DNA from: an uncultured Xylophilus sp.
GTDB lineage: Bacteria; Pseudomonadota; Gammaproteobacteria; Burkholderiales; Burkholderiaceae_C
Length of the DNA stretch: 62,250 bases
NCBI GenBank assembly: GCA_913776965.1
Contig: CAJYQL010000117.1
Span: 1 to 62,250 of the forward strand
Direction of reading: 5' to 3'
Part shown: one piece after another, positions 17,407 through 27,415 of the stretch
How positions within the stretch are numbered: position 1 is the first letter of the stretch
Layout of the letters: each line of letters opens with the position of its first letter
Made by a program: the position numbers and the translations under genes
The notes under the pieces: generated by a model
What the model saw: the letters and a program-made list of their open reading frames with translations, nothing else
Databases searched by the model: none
Told to the model about the DNA's origin: nothing

Positions 17407-18249
17407 GTGCGCCGCCCCAGCCCGCTCCAGATCGCCCTCGGCGTGTCGCTCGCTATCCATGCGGGGCTGCTCGCGCTGCGCTTCGGCGCGCCCGAAACGT
17501 TCGCCCGGGTGTTCCAGGACACCTCGTTGGAAGTGGTGCTGGTCAATGCCCGGTCGAACGAGGCGCCGGACCGTGCCCAGGTGGTCGCGCAGGCCAACCT
17601 CGCCGGCGGCGGCGAGGCGCAGGCCGGCCGCGCCACCTCGCCCCTGCCCTATTCGGCGCTCACCAGCGTCGGCGAGAGCTTCGACGAAGCGCAGCGCCAG
17701 GTCGATGCCTTGCAGGAGCAGCAGATGCAGCTGCTAACCCAGATCCGCCAGCAGGTGGCCGCGCTGCCGCTGGTCGATCCGAAGCAGCCGGCGCAGTCGG
17801 CCGAGCAGATGGCGCGGGAGGAACGGCGGCGGCAGTTGGTCAAGCTGCTGGCCGAGATCGAACGCCGCATCAACGAAGAGAACGCCCGGCCTCGCAAGCG
17901 CTATGTGAGCCCCGCCGCCCGCGAAGGCGTGGAGGCGCTCTACCAGGACCAGATGCGCCGCCGCATCGAGGACCGCGGCACCACCCATTTCCCCGAAGCC
18001 CGCGGCAAGAAGCTATATGGCGAACTGACGATGACGATCACCGTGCAGTACGACGGCAGCGTGATCGCCACCGAGATCGTGCAGAGCTCCGGCAGCCCGA
18101 CGCTCGACCAGCGCGCCCAGGCGATCGTGCGCGGCGCCGGGCCGTTCGGCGCCTTCGACGCGGCGCTGCGCAGCCGGGCCGACCAGCTGGTCACCGTCTC
18201 CCGATTCCGATTCACCCGCGACGCCACCCTGGAAGCCAATGTCCGCTGA
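17407..18249 (+). CDS. TonB-like energy-transducing protein
   Basis: A 280-residue protein starting at GTG (17407). It has an N-terminal membrane anchor (about 7-26), a long periplasmic coiled-coil region rich in Gln, Glu and Arg, and a C-terminal TonB domain (about 195-280) with MTITVQYDGSVIATEIVQSSG and a VSRFRFTRDA ending. It differs from classical TonB by lacking a Pro-Glu/Pro-Lys repeat. No exbB or exbD is beside it. It overlaps aroE by 11 nt, a conserved Burkholderiales arrangement as far as I know. Confidence 0.85.
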   Translation: MRRPSPLQIALGVSLAIHAGLLALRFGAPETFARVFQDTSLEVVLVNARSNEAPDRAQVVAQANLAGGGEAQAGRATSPLPYSALTSVGESFDEAQRQVDALQEQQMQLLTQIRQQVAALPLVDPKQPAQSAEQMAREERRRQLVKLLAEIERRINEENARPRKRYVSPAAREGVEALYQDQMRRRIEDRGTTHFPEARGKKLYGELTMTITVQYDGSVIATEIVQSSGSPTLDQRAQAIVRGAGPFGAFDAALRSRADQLVTVSRFRFTRDATLEANVR

Positions 18250-19120
18250 CGCACCGCCCATCGCTTCGACCGCGACCGAGCCCGACCGCTATTGCGTGGT
18301 CGGCCATCCGGTGGCCCACAGCCGGTCGCCCTGGATCCACGCCCGCTTCGCCGCGCTGACCGGCGAGCCGGTGGCCTACGGCGCGCAGCTGCTGCCGCTC
18401 GAAGGCTTCGCCGACGGCATCCGGCGCCTAGCGGATGCGGGCTTCCGGGGCTGCAACGTGACCGTGCCGTTCAAGTTCGACGCGATCGCGCTGTGCGACC
18501 GCCTGACCGACCGGGCCCGCATCGCAGGCGCCGCCAACACGCTGCGCTTCGAGGACGGCGAGATCCACGGCGACAACACCGACGGCGCCGGCCTGGTGGC
18601 CGACATCGAACGCAACCTCGGCCTGCCGATCGCCGGGCGCGAGGTGCTGCTGGTGGGGGCGGGCGGTGCCGCCGCGGGCGTGCTCGGGCCGCTGCTGGCC
18701 GCCCGGCCGGGCCGGCTGATCGTCACCAACCGGACCCACATGCGCGCGGTGGAGCTGGTCGCGGCCCACCAGCCGCTGGCCTTGCTATCGGAAACGGAGC
18801 TGGTCGCGCAGGCCCAACCTGCGTTGGAGGGCGATTTCGACATCGTGATCAATGCCACCGCCAGCAGCCTGGCGGGCGGCATGGTGCCGGTGCCGTCGAG
18901 CGTGCTGCGGCCGGGCGCGCTGGCGCTCGACATGATGTACGGCCCCGCCGCGCAGGTCTTTCTCGCATGGGCGCTGCGCCACGGCGCCCAGCCCCGCGAC
19001 GGCCTGGGCATGCTGGTCGAGCAGGCGGCCGAGGCCTTCCTGTACTGGCGCGGCGTACGGCCGCCCTCGGCGCAGGTGCTGGGCGAGCTGCGCGCCCACC
19101 TCGCCGCGACCGCGGCGTGA
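18239..19120 (+). CDS. aroE: Shikimate 5-dehydrogenase
   Basis: Reduces 3-dehydroshikimate to shikimate with NADPH. It has 293 residues, within family range. The substrate site SRSP (28-31), the catalytic lysine in NVTVPFK (Lys79), the NTDGAG motif (113-118) and the dinucleotide-binding GAGGAAAGV loop (about 142-150) are all present. It lies in the tonB-aroE-mtgA block, translationally coupled upstream and 10 nt ahead of mtgA. Confidence 0.96.
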   Translation: MSADAPPIASTATEPDRYCVVGHPVAHSRSPWIHARFAALTGEPVAYGAQLLPLEGFADGIRRLADAGFRGCNVTVPFKFDAIALCDRLTDRARIAGAANTLRFEDGEIHGDNTDGAGLVADIERNLGLPIAGREVLLVGAGGAAAGVLGPLLAARPGRLIVTNRTHMRAVELVAAHQPLALLSETELVAQAQPALEGDFDIVINATASSLAGGMVPVPSSVLRPGALALDMMYGPAAQVFLAWALRHGAQPRDGLGMLVEQAAEAFLYWRGVRPPSAQVLGELRAHLAATAA

Positions 19121-19130
19121 GGCGGCGGTC

Positions 19131-19865
19131 GTGCTGAGGGCGGCGCTGCGCTGGCTCGGCCTGGTCGCGGTCGCGGCGGTCGCGCTGCAGCTGTTCCTCG
19201 TCGCGCGCATCGCGCTGATGGCGGCGGTCGATCCGCAATCCACCGCGTTCCAGCGCTCCGAGGCCTTCCGGCTCGCCACGGCCGGCGACCTCGGCCGCTG
19301 GCGCCAGGAGTGGGTGCCCTACGCCACCCTGCCCGATACGTTGAAGCGCGCGGTGATCGCATCGGAAGACAGCGACTTCCGCAGCCACGACGGCGTCGAG
19401 TGGGAGGCGATCGAGAAGGCCTGGCAGCGCAACACCCGTGCGGAAGAATCGGCAGCACGCCGTGCCGCCCAGGCCCGGGGCCCGGCGCGGCCACCCCGGG
19501 TCTACGGCGGCTCCACCATCACCCAGCAGCTGGCGAAGAACCTGTTCCTCTCCGGCGAACGGACCTTGCTGCGCAAAGGGCAGGAGCTGCTGCTGTCCTT
19601 CCTGCTGGAAGCACTGCTTGACAAGCAGCGCATCCTGGAGCTCTACCTCAACAGCGTCGAATGGGGCGACGGCATCTTCGGGGCGGAGGCGGCGTCGCAG
19701 CGTTATTTCCGCAAGCCTGCGGCACGCCTGTCACCCGCGGAGGCGGCGCGGCTCGCGGTGATGCTGCCGCGACCGCGCTACTTCGAGAAGATGCCCCAGT
19801 CCGCGTACGTTGCGGGCCGCACGGCCGTGGTGGTCGCACGGATGGGCGCGGTCGCGTTGCCGTGA
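19131..19865 (+). CDS. mtgA: Monofunctional biosynthetic peptidoglycan transglycosylase
   Basis: A GT51 enzyme that polymerises lipid II in the periplasm. It has 244 residues, a GTG start at 19131 and an N-terminal membrane anchor (about 5-25). The catalytic EDSDFRSHDGVEWEAI motif (about 82-97) and GGSTITQQLAKNLFL motif (about 124-138) are intact. Last gene of the core block before the tad locus. Confidence 0.95.
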   Translation: MLRAALRWLGLVAVAAVALQLFLVARIALMAAVDPQSTAFQRSEAFRLATAGDLGRWRQEWVPYATLPDTLKRAVIASEDSDFRSHDGVEWEAIEKAWQRNTRAEESAARRAAQARGPARPPRVYGGSTITQQLAKNLFLSGERTLLRKGQELLLSFLLEALLDKQRILELYLNSVEWGDGIFGAEAASQRYFRKPAARLSPAEAARLAVMLPRPRYFEKMPQSAYVAGRTAVVVARMGAVALP

Positions 19866-20274
19866 GTTGATTTACAGGTGTGCAGGCACTTGCACACACG
19901 GGTAAACCCTTATACACTCGCGCCCCGCTGCGGCCGAAAGTAAGACTTATCCTACATTAGCAAAGCCGAGCTGGCCGAGTCTTGGGCGCAATCATGCTGT
20001 GACGGCACAGATGTTGCGAATACTCGTCATTTATTCGATGGCCTCTTCTCCATGGTAACCCCGGTTACTTGGGGGGTTTACGCACACGCGAAAGTCTTGC
20101 TACGATCTTTACAAGACTTGACCGAGTGACCCCATCGATTAGTTGTCAGACGCCGGCAAAAAGAAAATTATCGAACTGCAGTGCATCCGTGCAGTGAGGG
20201 GAAACAGCATCGAGCGCCGTGGTGGCGCCCGGTTTCAGCCCGTTTGGGTTATTTTTCTATTATCTGGAGTTGAG
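19866..20274 (+). promoter_or_regulatory. Leader/promoter region of the tad locus with three inverted repeats
   Basis: About 410 nt, clearly lower in GC than its surroundings and without a gene. Inverted repeats: GTGTGCA-6-TGCACAC (19878-19897), GTAACC-2-GGTTAC (20055-20068), AAGTCTTG-12-CAAGACTT (20092-20119). A possible promoter is a -10-like TATACA/TACACT at 19911-19918. A good ribosome site (GGAG, 20266-20269) precedes flp. The repeats are plausible operator sites or a structured 5' UTR; the regulator is unknown. Confidence 0.55.
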
Positions 20275-20445
20275 ATGAAACAGTCGATCATGAAATTCTG
20301 GCGCGCCGAAGAAGGCGCCACCGCCATCGAATACGGTCTGATCGCCGGCCTGATCGCCGTGGTGCTGGTCGGCACCCTGACCAACGTCGGCACCTCGCTG
20401 CGCACCGTGTTCCAAACCATCGTCACCGCCCTGACCCCCGCCTGA
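20275..20445 (+). CDS. flp: Flp-type major prepilin
   Basis: A 56-residue class IVb/c prepilin: a short basic leader, then the Flp motif EEGATAIEYGLIAGLIAV, with cleavage expected between G and A and the conserved Glu-Tyr pair directly after. The hydrophobic helix forms the pilus core. An ATG preceded by GGAG decides the start. First gene of the tad operon; the subunit of the fibre built by the downstream products. Confidence 0.94.
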   Translation: MKQSIMKFWRAEEGATAIEYGLIAGLIAVVLVGTLTNVGTSLRTVFQTIVTALTPA

Positions 20446-20455
20446 CCGGCCGGAC

Positions 20456-20980
20456 GTGCGCCTGTTCCTGCTGGCCTGGCTGCTGACGGTGATCGTCGGC
20501 GACCTGCGCCGGCGGCGGGTGCCCAATGCGGTCGTGCTCGCGGGCGCGGTCGGTGCGGTGGTCGCCTGGTGGCCCGGGTGGCAACCCTGGGGACTGTCGC
20601 CTGGACACAGTCTGGCGGCGAGTCTGGCAGGATTTGCCGGGCTGATCCTCTTCTACGCGTGGGGCTGGATGGGTGCGGGCGATGTGAAGGCAGCAGCCGT
20701 GCTCGGATTATGGGTGGGCCTGCACCATTTGCTGTGGTCGAGCATATTCGCTGGAATCATGGCAGCGGCACATTCAATCGCGTGGCTTATATGCAGACAC
20801 AGGGATATCCCGAGGTGGCTGCATCATTTTATCTCCGGCGCTGAGCGGCAAGCCTCGCCCCACCCGTCAAATGCCACAAGTGGCATGGAAAGCTCAGAAA
20901 TAACTTCGCGTCCAAAACCTATACCGTATGCTGCCTATTTGGCAGCAGGGGCCATTTTGCAGGCTTACCTTCATTTATGA
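20456..20980 (+). CDS. cpaA: Prepilin peptidase of the tad pilus (CpaA/TadV)
   Basis: A 174-residue membrane aspartyl protease (A24 family) that cleaves Flp-type prepilins. The two catalytic aspartates are visible: Asp16 in VGDLRRRRVPN, and the GxGD motif (GAGDVKAA) at about 72-79. The start is GTG at 20456, 10 nt after flp. The C-terminal third, from about 20790, is hydrophilic, lower in GC and poorly conserved, but ends with another hydrophobic segment. Confidence 0.88.
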   Translation: MRLFLLAWLLTVIVGDLRRRRVPNAVVLAGAVGAVVAWWPGWQPWGLSPGHSLAASLAGFAGLILFYAWGWMGAGDVKAAAVLGLWVGLHHLLWSSIFAGIMAAAHSIAWLICRHRDIPRWLHHFISGAERQASPHPSNATSGMESSEITSRPKPIPYAAYLAAGAILQAYLHL

Positions 20981-20997
20981 GAGAGAAGGCCCCATAA

Positions 20998-21501
20998 ATG
21001 ATCCAAAAACGTTATTTGGAATTGCCGTTAGCCAAGGCTCGTCGTGCACAGCGCGGTAATGCCGCCATCGAATTCGCACTGCTCTTCCCCGTCTTCTTCC
21101 TGGTCTTCTATGCCATCGTCACCTACAGCCTCGTGTTCGCCACCCAGCACACCCTGACGCTCGCCGCAGCCGAAGGCGCCCGTGCGGCATTGCGCTACCA
21201 ACTGGTGTCCGGCTCGGGCAGTGCGGCGGCCGCGGCGGCCCTGGAAGAACGGCGTCGGATGGCCCAGACCACGACCGGCCGGGCGCTGCTGGCGCTGAAC
21301 AGCTACGGCGTCCCCGAAGCACGGGTGACGTCGGCCTGTGCCGATCCGGTGGGCTACGCCTGCATCGAGGTCTCGGCCCGCTACGACTACCGCGCCCATC
21401 CGCTGGTGCCGCCCCTGTTCGGGCCGCTGCTGGCGCTGCCGACGCCTGCGGTCCTGGCGGCCCGGTCGGTCGTCCAGATCAACCGGGCACATCTGCTGTG
21501 A
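20998..21501 (+). CDS. tadE: TadE-family pseudopilin
   Basis: A 167-residue pilin-like protein with the TadE motif QRGNAAIEFALLFPVFF (about 19-35) and a single N-terminal hydrophobic helix. It is expected to be processed by CpaA and to take part in pilus initiation. The C-terminal part is periplasmic with two cysteines (near 115 and 121) that could form a disulfide. Confidence 0.88.
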   Translation: MIQKRYLELPLAKARRAQRGNAAIEFALLFPVFFLVFYAIVTYSLVFATQHTLTLAAAEGARAALRYQLVSGSGSAAAAAALEERRRMAQTTTGRALLALNSYGVPEARVTSACADPVGYACIEVSARYDYRAHPLVPPLFGPLLALPTPAVLAARSVVQINRAHLL

Positions 21502-21550
21502 GTGCCTCCCTTCGCATCGTTCTCTGCCCGCCCTTCGGCGGCCGGCTGCC

Positions 21551-22450
21551 ATGCGCCATGTGATCAAGGCGGCCGCGGTGTTGCTGGTGCTGCTCGCCCT
21601 GCTGCTGGCGGGTTTCGCCTGGATGCTCGGCCGGCCGGCCGAACCGCCGTCGGCCGGCCATGCAGCGGCCGCCGCTCCCGCCGTGCCGCTGCTGGTGGCC
21701 GCGCGGGATGTGCCGGCAGGCCGCGTGCTGGAAGCCGCCGACCTGCGGCTGGCATCGCTGCCGGTCGCGCTGGCCGGCGCGCTCGCGACGCCGGCCGCCG
21801 CGGTCGGCAGGATCGCGATGCAGCCGCTGCCGGCCGGCACACCGGTCCTGGAAACCCATCTGGCCTCGGGCCTGGCCGCACAGTTGGCCGTGGGCGAGCG
21901 TGCGGTCTCGGTGCGGGTGGACGAATCCAGCGCCGCCGGCCACCGGATCAAGCCGGGCGACGTGGTCGATGTGCTCGTGATGCTGCGGCGCGACGGCGCC
22001 GAGGTCGGCGACAGCCAGACCCGCCTGCTGTCGGCACGCCGGCGGGTGCTGGCCTTCGGCCAGGCGTCGGTGGATGCGCCGGCCGACAACGCCCGCGGCG
22101 AACCGGCGCGCACCGCTGTGCTGGCGGTGCCGGCCGACGAGGTGCCGGTGTTGGCGCTCGGTGACAGCGTCGGGCGCGTCGTGCTCGCGCTGCGCAACCC
22201 GGCCGACGACGGGGCGACGCCCGACCGGGGCACGGCCCTGCAGACCGTGGCCCGGGCACCCGCAGGCCTGGCGACGGCCGCCGCCGTACCTGCGCGCCCT
22301 GACGTATCGATTCCGCTGCCCGCGTCTGCGCCGGCGACCCTGCCGTCAATGGCCATACCGGCCCGCGGCACGGCGGCCGCGCCACCGGCACCGCCGACCC
22401 GAAGCGTCGAAATCTTCCGCGGCGAGCGCCGCGATATCGTGACCTACTGA
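21551..22450 (+). CDS. cpaB: Flp pilus assembly protein CpaB (RcpC)
   Basis: A 299-residue periplasmic protein with an N-terminal anchor (about 5-25), an SAF/beta-clip domain starting VPLLVAARDVPAGRVLEAADLR, and a carbohydrate-binding-type core with AVSVRVDESSAAGHRIKPGDVVDVLV. It links the secretin to the inner-membrane machinery. The ATG at 21551 gives the usual CpaB N-terminus. The C-terminal 60 residues are Pro/Ala rich. Confidence 0.9.
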   Translation: MRHVIKAAAVLLVLLALLLAGFAWMLGRPAEPPSAGHAAAAAPAVPLLVAARDVPAGRVLEAADLRLASLPVALAGALATPAAAVGRIAMQPLPAGTPVLETHLASGLAAQLAVGERAVSVRVDESSAAGHRIKPGDVVDVLVMLRRDGAEVGDSQTRLLSARRRVLAFGQASVDAPADNARGEPARTAVLAVPADEVPVLALGDSVGRVVLALRNPADDGATPDRGTALQTVARAPAGLATAAAVPARPDVSIPLPASAPATLPSMAIPARGTAAAPPAPPTRSVEIFRGERRDIVTY

Positions 22451-22473
22451 GCCGCCGAGGAACTGCACAGAAG

Positions 22474-23817
22474 ATGGCCTTCTTTGCCTCACACGCTCCG
22501 CGGTTGCTGCGGCTCCGCCGGCCCGCCCTGCTCGTCGGTTGCGCAGCGGCGGTCCTGGCCTGGCACGGCGCGGCGCGACCGCAGGCGGCCGATGCCGTGC
22601 TCGAGCTCGCAGTCGGCGCGCAGGAAGCACTGGTGCTGGAGCGCGGCGTGGACCGGATCGCCGTGGCCGACGACCGGATCGCCGGCGTGACGCTCGGCCG
22701 TACGGCGCCCGGATCGTCGGCGGCGCACGTGATCCTGACCGGCAAGGCGCCGGGCGCTACGACGGTCCTGCTCTGGCCCCGCGGCGGCGGCGCGGTGCAG
22801 CGACATGTGGTGGAGGTGCGCCGGCCGGTGCTGGTGCTCGACCGCACGCTGCGCAGCCTGCCGGAACACCGCGAGGCGCTGGCGACCGCCGCCGCCGAAC
22901 AGGGGCCGGACCGCCCGGTGCTTGACCGCATGCAGGTCGGGGTCCGTAGCCACACGGTGCAGGTCGATGTGCGGGTGGTGGAGTTCAACCGCAACGTGCT
23001 GCGGCAGGCAGGGATCAACCTGTTCGGCACCGGGCCCAACAGCCACGGCTTCAACTTCGGGCTCTTCTCGCCCTCGTCGCTGCGCAGCAGCACCTTCGGG
23101 CCGGCCGGCGCGATCGCCACCGATGCTTCCGCGCCGTTCGCGCAGGCCTTCGGTCTCTTGCTGAATTTCGGAAAGGCCGGCATCGGCGCCAACCTGGGCC
23201 TGCTGGAAAACCAGGGCCTCGCGCGGGTGCTGGCCGAGCCGACGCTGGTCGCCCTGTCGGGCCAGAGCGCCAACTTCCTCGCCGGCGGCGAAATCCCGGT
23301 GCCGGTGCCGCAGGGCCTGGGCACCACCAGCATCCGTTACAAGTCCTTCGGCATCGGCCTCACGGTAACGCCGACGGTGCTGGAGGACGACCGCATCGTG
23401 CTGAAGGTCGCACCCGAGGCGAGCGACCTCGACTACACCAACGCGGTCACGCTCAACGGCGTGTCGGTACCGGCGATCACGACCCGGCGCGCCGACACCA
23501 CGGTGGAGCTGGGCGACGGTGAGAGTTTCCTGATCGGCGGCCTGGTCAGCCGCCGCACGCTGTCGAGCGTCGACCAGGTGCCGCTGCTCGGCGACCTGCC
23601 GGTAATCGGCGCCTTTTTCAAGCGGCAGAACTACCAGCGCAACGAGTCCGAACTGGTGATCGTCGTGACGCCGCGGCTGGTCAAGCCGCTCGCGCGCGGC
23701 ACCGAACTCGACGCCCGCCTGCCCGGCCAGGCGGCCGAGCGGACCGCCGAACCGGGCTGGCGCTCCTATCTCCTGGGTCGACCGGACGACGAGGCCCTGC
23801 CGGGCTTCTCGCGCTGA
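22474..23817 (+). CDS. cpaC: Outer-membrane secretin of the tad pilus (CpaC/RcpA)
   Basis: A 447-residue secretin with an N-terminal signal/anchor region (about 14-33), a BON/pilus-formation N domain (about 35-115) and the secretin core from about 250, with VLAEPTLVALSGQSANFLAGGEIPVPV and the end motif VPLLGDLPVIGAFFKRQNYQRNESELVIVVTPRLV. It forms the outer-membrane channel for the Flp fibre. It sits between cpaB and the ATPase genes as usual. Confidence 0.93.
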   Translation: MAFFASHAPRLLRLRRPALLVGCAAAVLAWHGAARPQAADAVLELAVGAQEALVLERGVDRIAVADDRIAGVTLGRTAPGSSAAHVILTGKAPGATTVLLWPRGGGAVQRHVVEVRRPVLVLDRTLRSLPEHREALATAAAEQGPDRPVLDRMQVGVRSHTVQVDVRVVEFNRNVLRQAGINLFGTGPNSHGFNFGLFSPSSLRSSTFGPAGAIATDASAPFAQAFGLLLNFGKAGIGANLGLLENQGLARVLAEPTLVALSGQSANFLAGGEIPVPVPQGLGTTSIRYKSFGIGLTVTPTVLEDDRIVLKVAPEASDLDYTNAVTLNGVSVPAITTRRADTTVELGDGESFLIGGLVSRRTLSSVDQVPLLGDLPVIGAFFKRQNYQRNESELVIVVTPRLVKPLARGTELDARLPGQAAERTAEPGWRSYLLGRPDDEALPGFSR

Positions 23818-23833
23818 ACGGCCGCTGCCTCCC

Positions 23834-25096
23834 ATGAACGCCACCGATCCGTCCCGCCCCTCCGCCGCCCCACCGGAGGCCCGCTACGTCCTCGCCTCGG
23901 ACCACGAGATCCACATCGCCTGGCTGAGCCGTGCGCTGGCGCCCCTCGGCCGCGTGATCGCAGTGCCCGCGCACGCCGCGAGCCTCGACGAGAGCATCGC
24001 CCGCCACCAGCCGCGCGCGGTCTTTCTCGACTTCGGCGACGCCCGTGCCGGCCAGTGGGACGAGACCGTCGCAGCGCTGCGCCGCGAATGGCCGGCGCTG
24101 CCGCTGATCGGCGCCGGCACGACCGGACAGCCGGGCACCGTGGTCGCGGCCCTGCGCGCCGGCGTGGACGAATTCGTCGATCTGTCCGGCAGCGAACTGG
24201 ACGTCACTGCGACGGTGCAGCGGCTGCAGGCACGCCGTACCGAGCCCGGGCAGGCGGGGCCCGGGCTGGTGCTGCTCGGCGCCCGCGCGGGCCTGGGCAC
24301 GACGACGCTGGCGGTGCACCTGACCGTGGCCCTGCAGGAGATGCTGGGCCGCCTGCCGGCCGAGGCGGGCACCCGTCCGCGCGGCGCGACGCTGCTCGAC
24401 CTGGGCGTGCCCGAGCGGGATTCGCTGCTCTACCTGAACCTGCAGAGCAATTTCAGCTTCGTGGACGGCGTGCACAACCTGCGCCGGCTCGACCGCACCC
24501 TGCTGCAGACCGCCCTCACCTGGCACCCGAGCGGCGCCGGCGTGCTGCCACTGCCGGCCAACCTGTCGGAGATCCGGCAGATCTCCCACTCGGATTCCGC
24601 GGCACTGATGCAGCGGTTCAACGATTTCTTCGCCTACCAGATCGTCGACCTGGGCGGCTGCAACATTCCCGAGTTCATCTCCCAGACGGCACGGGCGGCC
24701 CGCAAAGTCTGGGTGGTCTGCGATCAGGGCATCGGCGCCATCGTTTCCACCGCGGCGATGCTCAAACGGCTGCGGGGCCGGGGCGTGGACACCACCACGT
24801 TCGGCCTGGTGGTGAACCGCTTCGAAAAAACCGCCGGGCTGGATGCCCGCGACATCGCCGAACGGCTCGGCGTGCCGCTGGCCTTCGTGCTGCCCGCGCG
24901 CGGCATCGCGCTGGCCGCGGCCGCCAGCCGCGGCGAACTGCTGCTGCAGCGCCCGCGCCACGACCCGTACGGCCACACCGTCCACGAGATGGCCCGCGCG
25001 CTCTGGCCCGATGCCGCGCAAGGCGTTCCGGCCGCGCCGCCGGACGGCGACTGGAAAAGCGTCATGGGCCAGATCCTCGGTCGTCTGAAGACCTGA
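23834..25096 (+). CDS. cpaE: TadZ/CpaE-family localisation ATPase
   Basis: A 420-residue protein with an N-terminal atypical receiver-like domain (about 17-135) and a MinD/ParA-like domain (about 143-370). CpaE/TadZ places the pilus machine at the cell pole. The P-loop region reads ARAGLGTTTLA (150-160): the usual lysine of GKT is replaced by Thr, so ATP hydrolysis may be impaired, as is common in TadZ proteins. Confidence 0.88.
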   Translation: MNATDPSRPSAAPPEARYVLASDHEIHIAWLSRALAPLGRVIAVPAHAASLDESIARHQPRAVFLDFGDARAGQWDETVAALRREWPALPLIGAGTTGQPGTVVAALRAGVDEFVDLSGSELDVTATVQRLQARRTEPGQAGPGLVLLGARAGLGTTTLAVHLTVALQEMLGRLPAEAGTRPRGATLLDLGVPERDSLLYLNLQSNFSFVDGVHNLRRLDRTLLQTALTWHPSGAGVLPLPANLSEIRQISHSDSAALMQRFNDFFAYQIVDLGGCNIPEFISQTARAARKVWVVCDQGIGAIVSTAAMLKRLRGRGVDTTTFGLVVNRFEKTAGLDARDIAERLGVPLAFVLPARGIALAAAASRGELLLQRPRHDPYGHTVHEMARALWPDAAQGVPAAPPDGDWKSVMGQILGRLKT

Positions 25097-25124
25097 CGGC
25101 GCGCCCACTATCGGCGGAGACGGC

Positions 25125-26436
<1,312 letters not shown>

Positions 26437-26444
<8 letters not shown>

Positions 26445-27408
26445 CGCGGTCGGGCTGCTGCTGGCGGCGCTGGCGTTGCTGTGCGCAGCGGGCGCACTGC
26501 TGTTGTGGCGCGCGGCGGAGAACCAGCGCGCACGACAGGCCACCACGCGGCGGCTCGACGCCCATTTCCGCGACAGCGGCATCGCGGTCGACGACGGCCC
26601 CGACGGTGCCTGGCGGCCCGTCGGCTCGGCCGGCGCGGCCGGCGCGGAACGCTCGCTGGTGGCGGCGCCGCTGGCCGCCCGCTGGCGCAGCGCCTTACCG
26701 GATGGACTGGTCGACGCCGTCGATGTCCGCGCGGCGGGCCTCGCGGCGCTGCTGGCAGCGGCGTCTGCGGCGCTCGCGGGCGCCTTCGGCGGTTTGCCGG
26801 CCGCCGCCGGAGCACTGGTGGCAACCGGCCTGCTGTCGGCCTTCGCGGCCGGGCTGCGCCGGCAGCGGCGCCGCCAGCGCATCGTCGCGCAGCTGCCGGC
26901 CTTTCTCGACATGCTGGTGCGGCTGGTCACCATCGGCCACTCCCTGCAGTCAGCGTTTCCGCAGGCGCTCGCCGGTGCGCGGGCACCGCTCGCGGACCAG
27001 CTGGGCAACGCCGCAGCCCTGGTACGTGCCGGCGTGGACCTGGACCAGGCGCTGGCGCAGTCGGCGCGCGGCAGCGGCATTCCCGAACTCCACCTGCTCG
27101 CGTCCATCACCGGACTGGGCCTGCGCTATGGCGGCCGGGCGGATCTGGTACTCGAGCGCATGGCCGCCTTCATGCGCGACCGCGAACAGGCCGAGCAGGA
27201 GCTGGCGGCCATGTCGGCCGAGACACGGCTGTCGGCCTGTGTGCTCGGCCTGCTGCCGGTGCTGGTCGGCAGCGCGATCGTGGTGCTCAATGCGGGCTAT
27301 TTCGCCCGCATGTGGGCCGACCCCACCGGCCGGTGGCTGCTGCTGGGTGCGCTGGCGCTGCAGGCGACCGGTGCGGTTCTGCTGTACCGGCTGGCCCGCC
27401 TGGACTGA
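26437..27408 (+). CDS. tadB: Tad inner-membrane platform protein TadB
   Basis: A 323-residue T2SSF-domain protein: N-terminal membrane segment, two central membrane segments (about 95-130), a cytoplasmic GspF-type domain (about 155-280; LPAFLDMLVRLVTIGHSLQSAFPQAL) and two C-terminal membrane segments. With TadC it forms the assembly platform on which CpaF acts. The start overlaps cpaF. Confidence 0.92.
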
Positions 27409-27415
27409 AGCCGCG

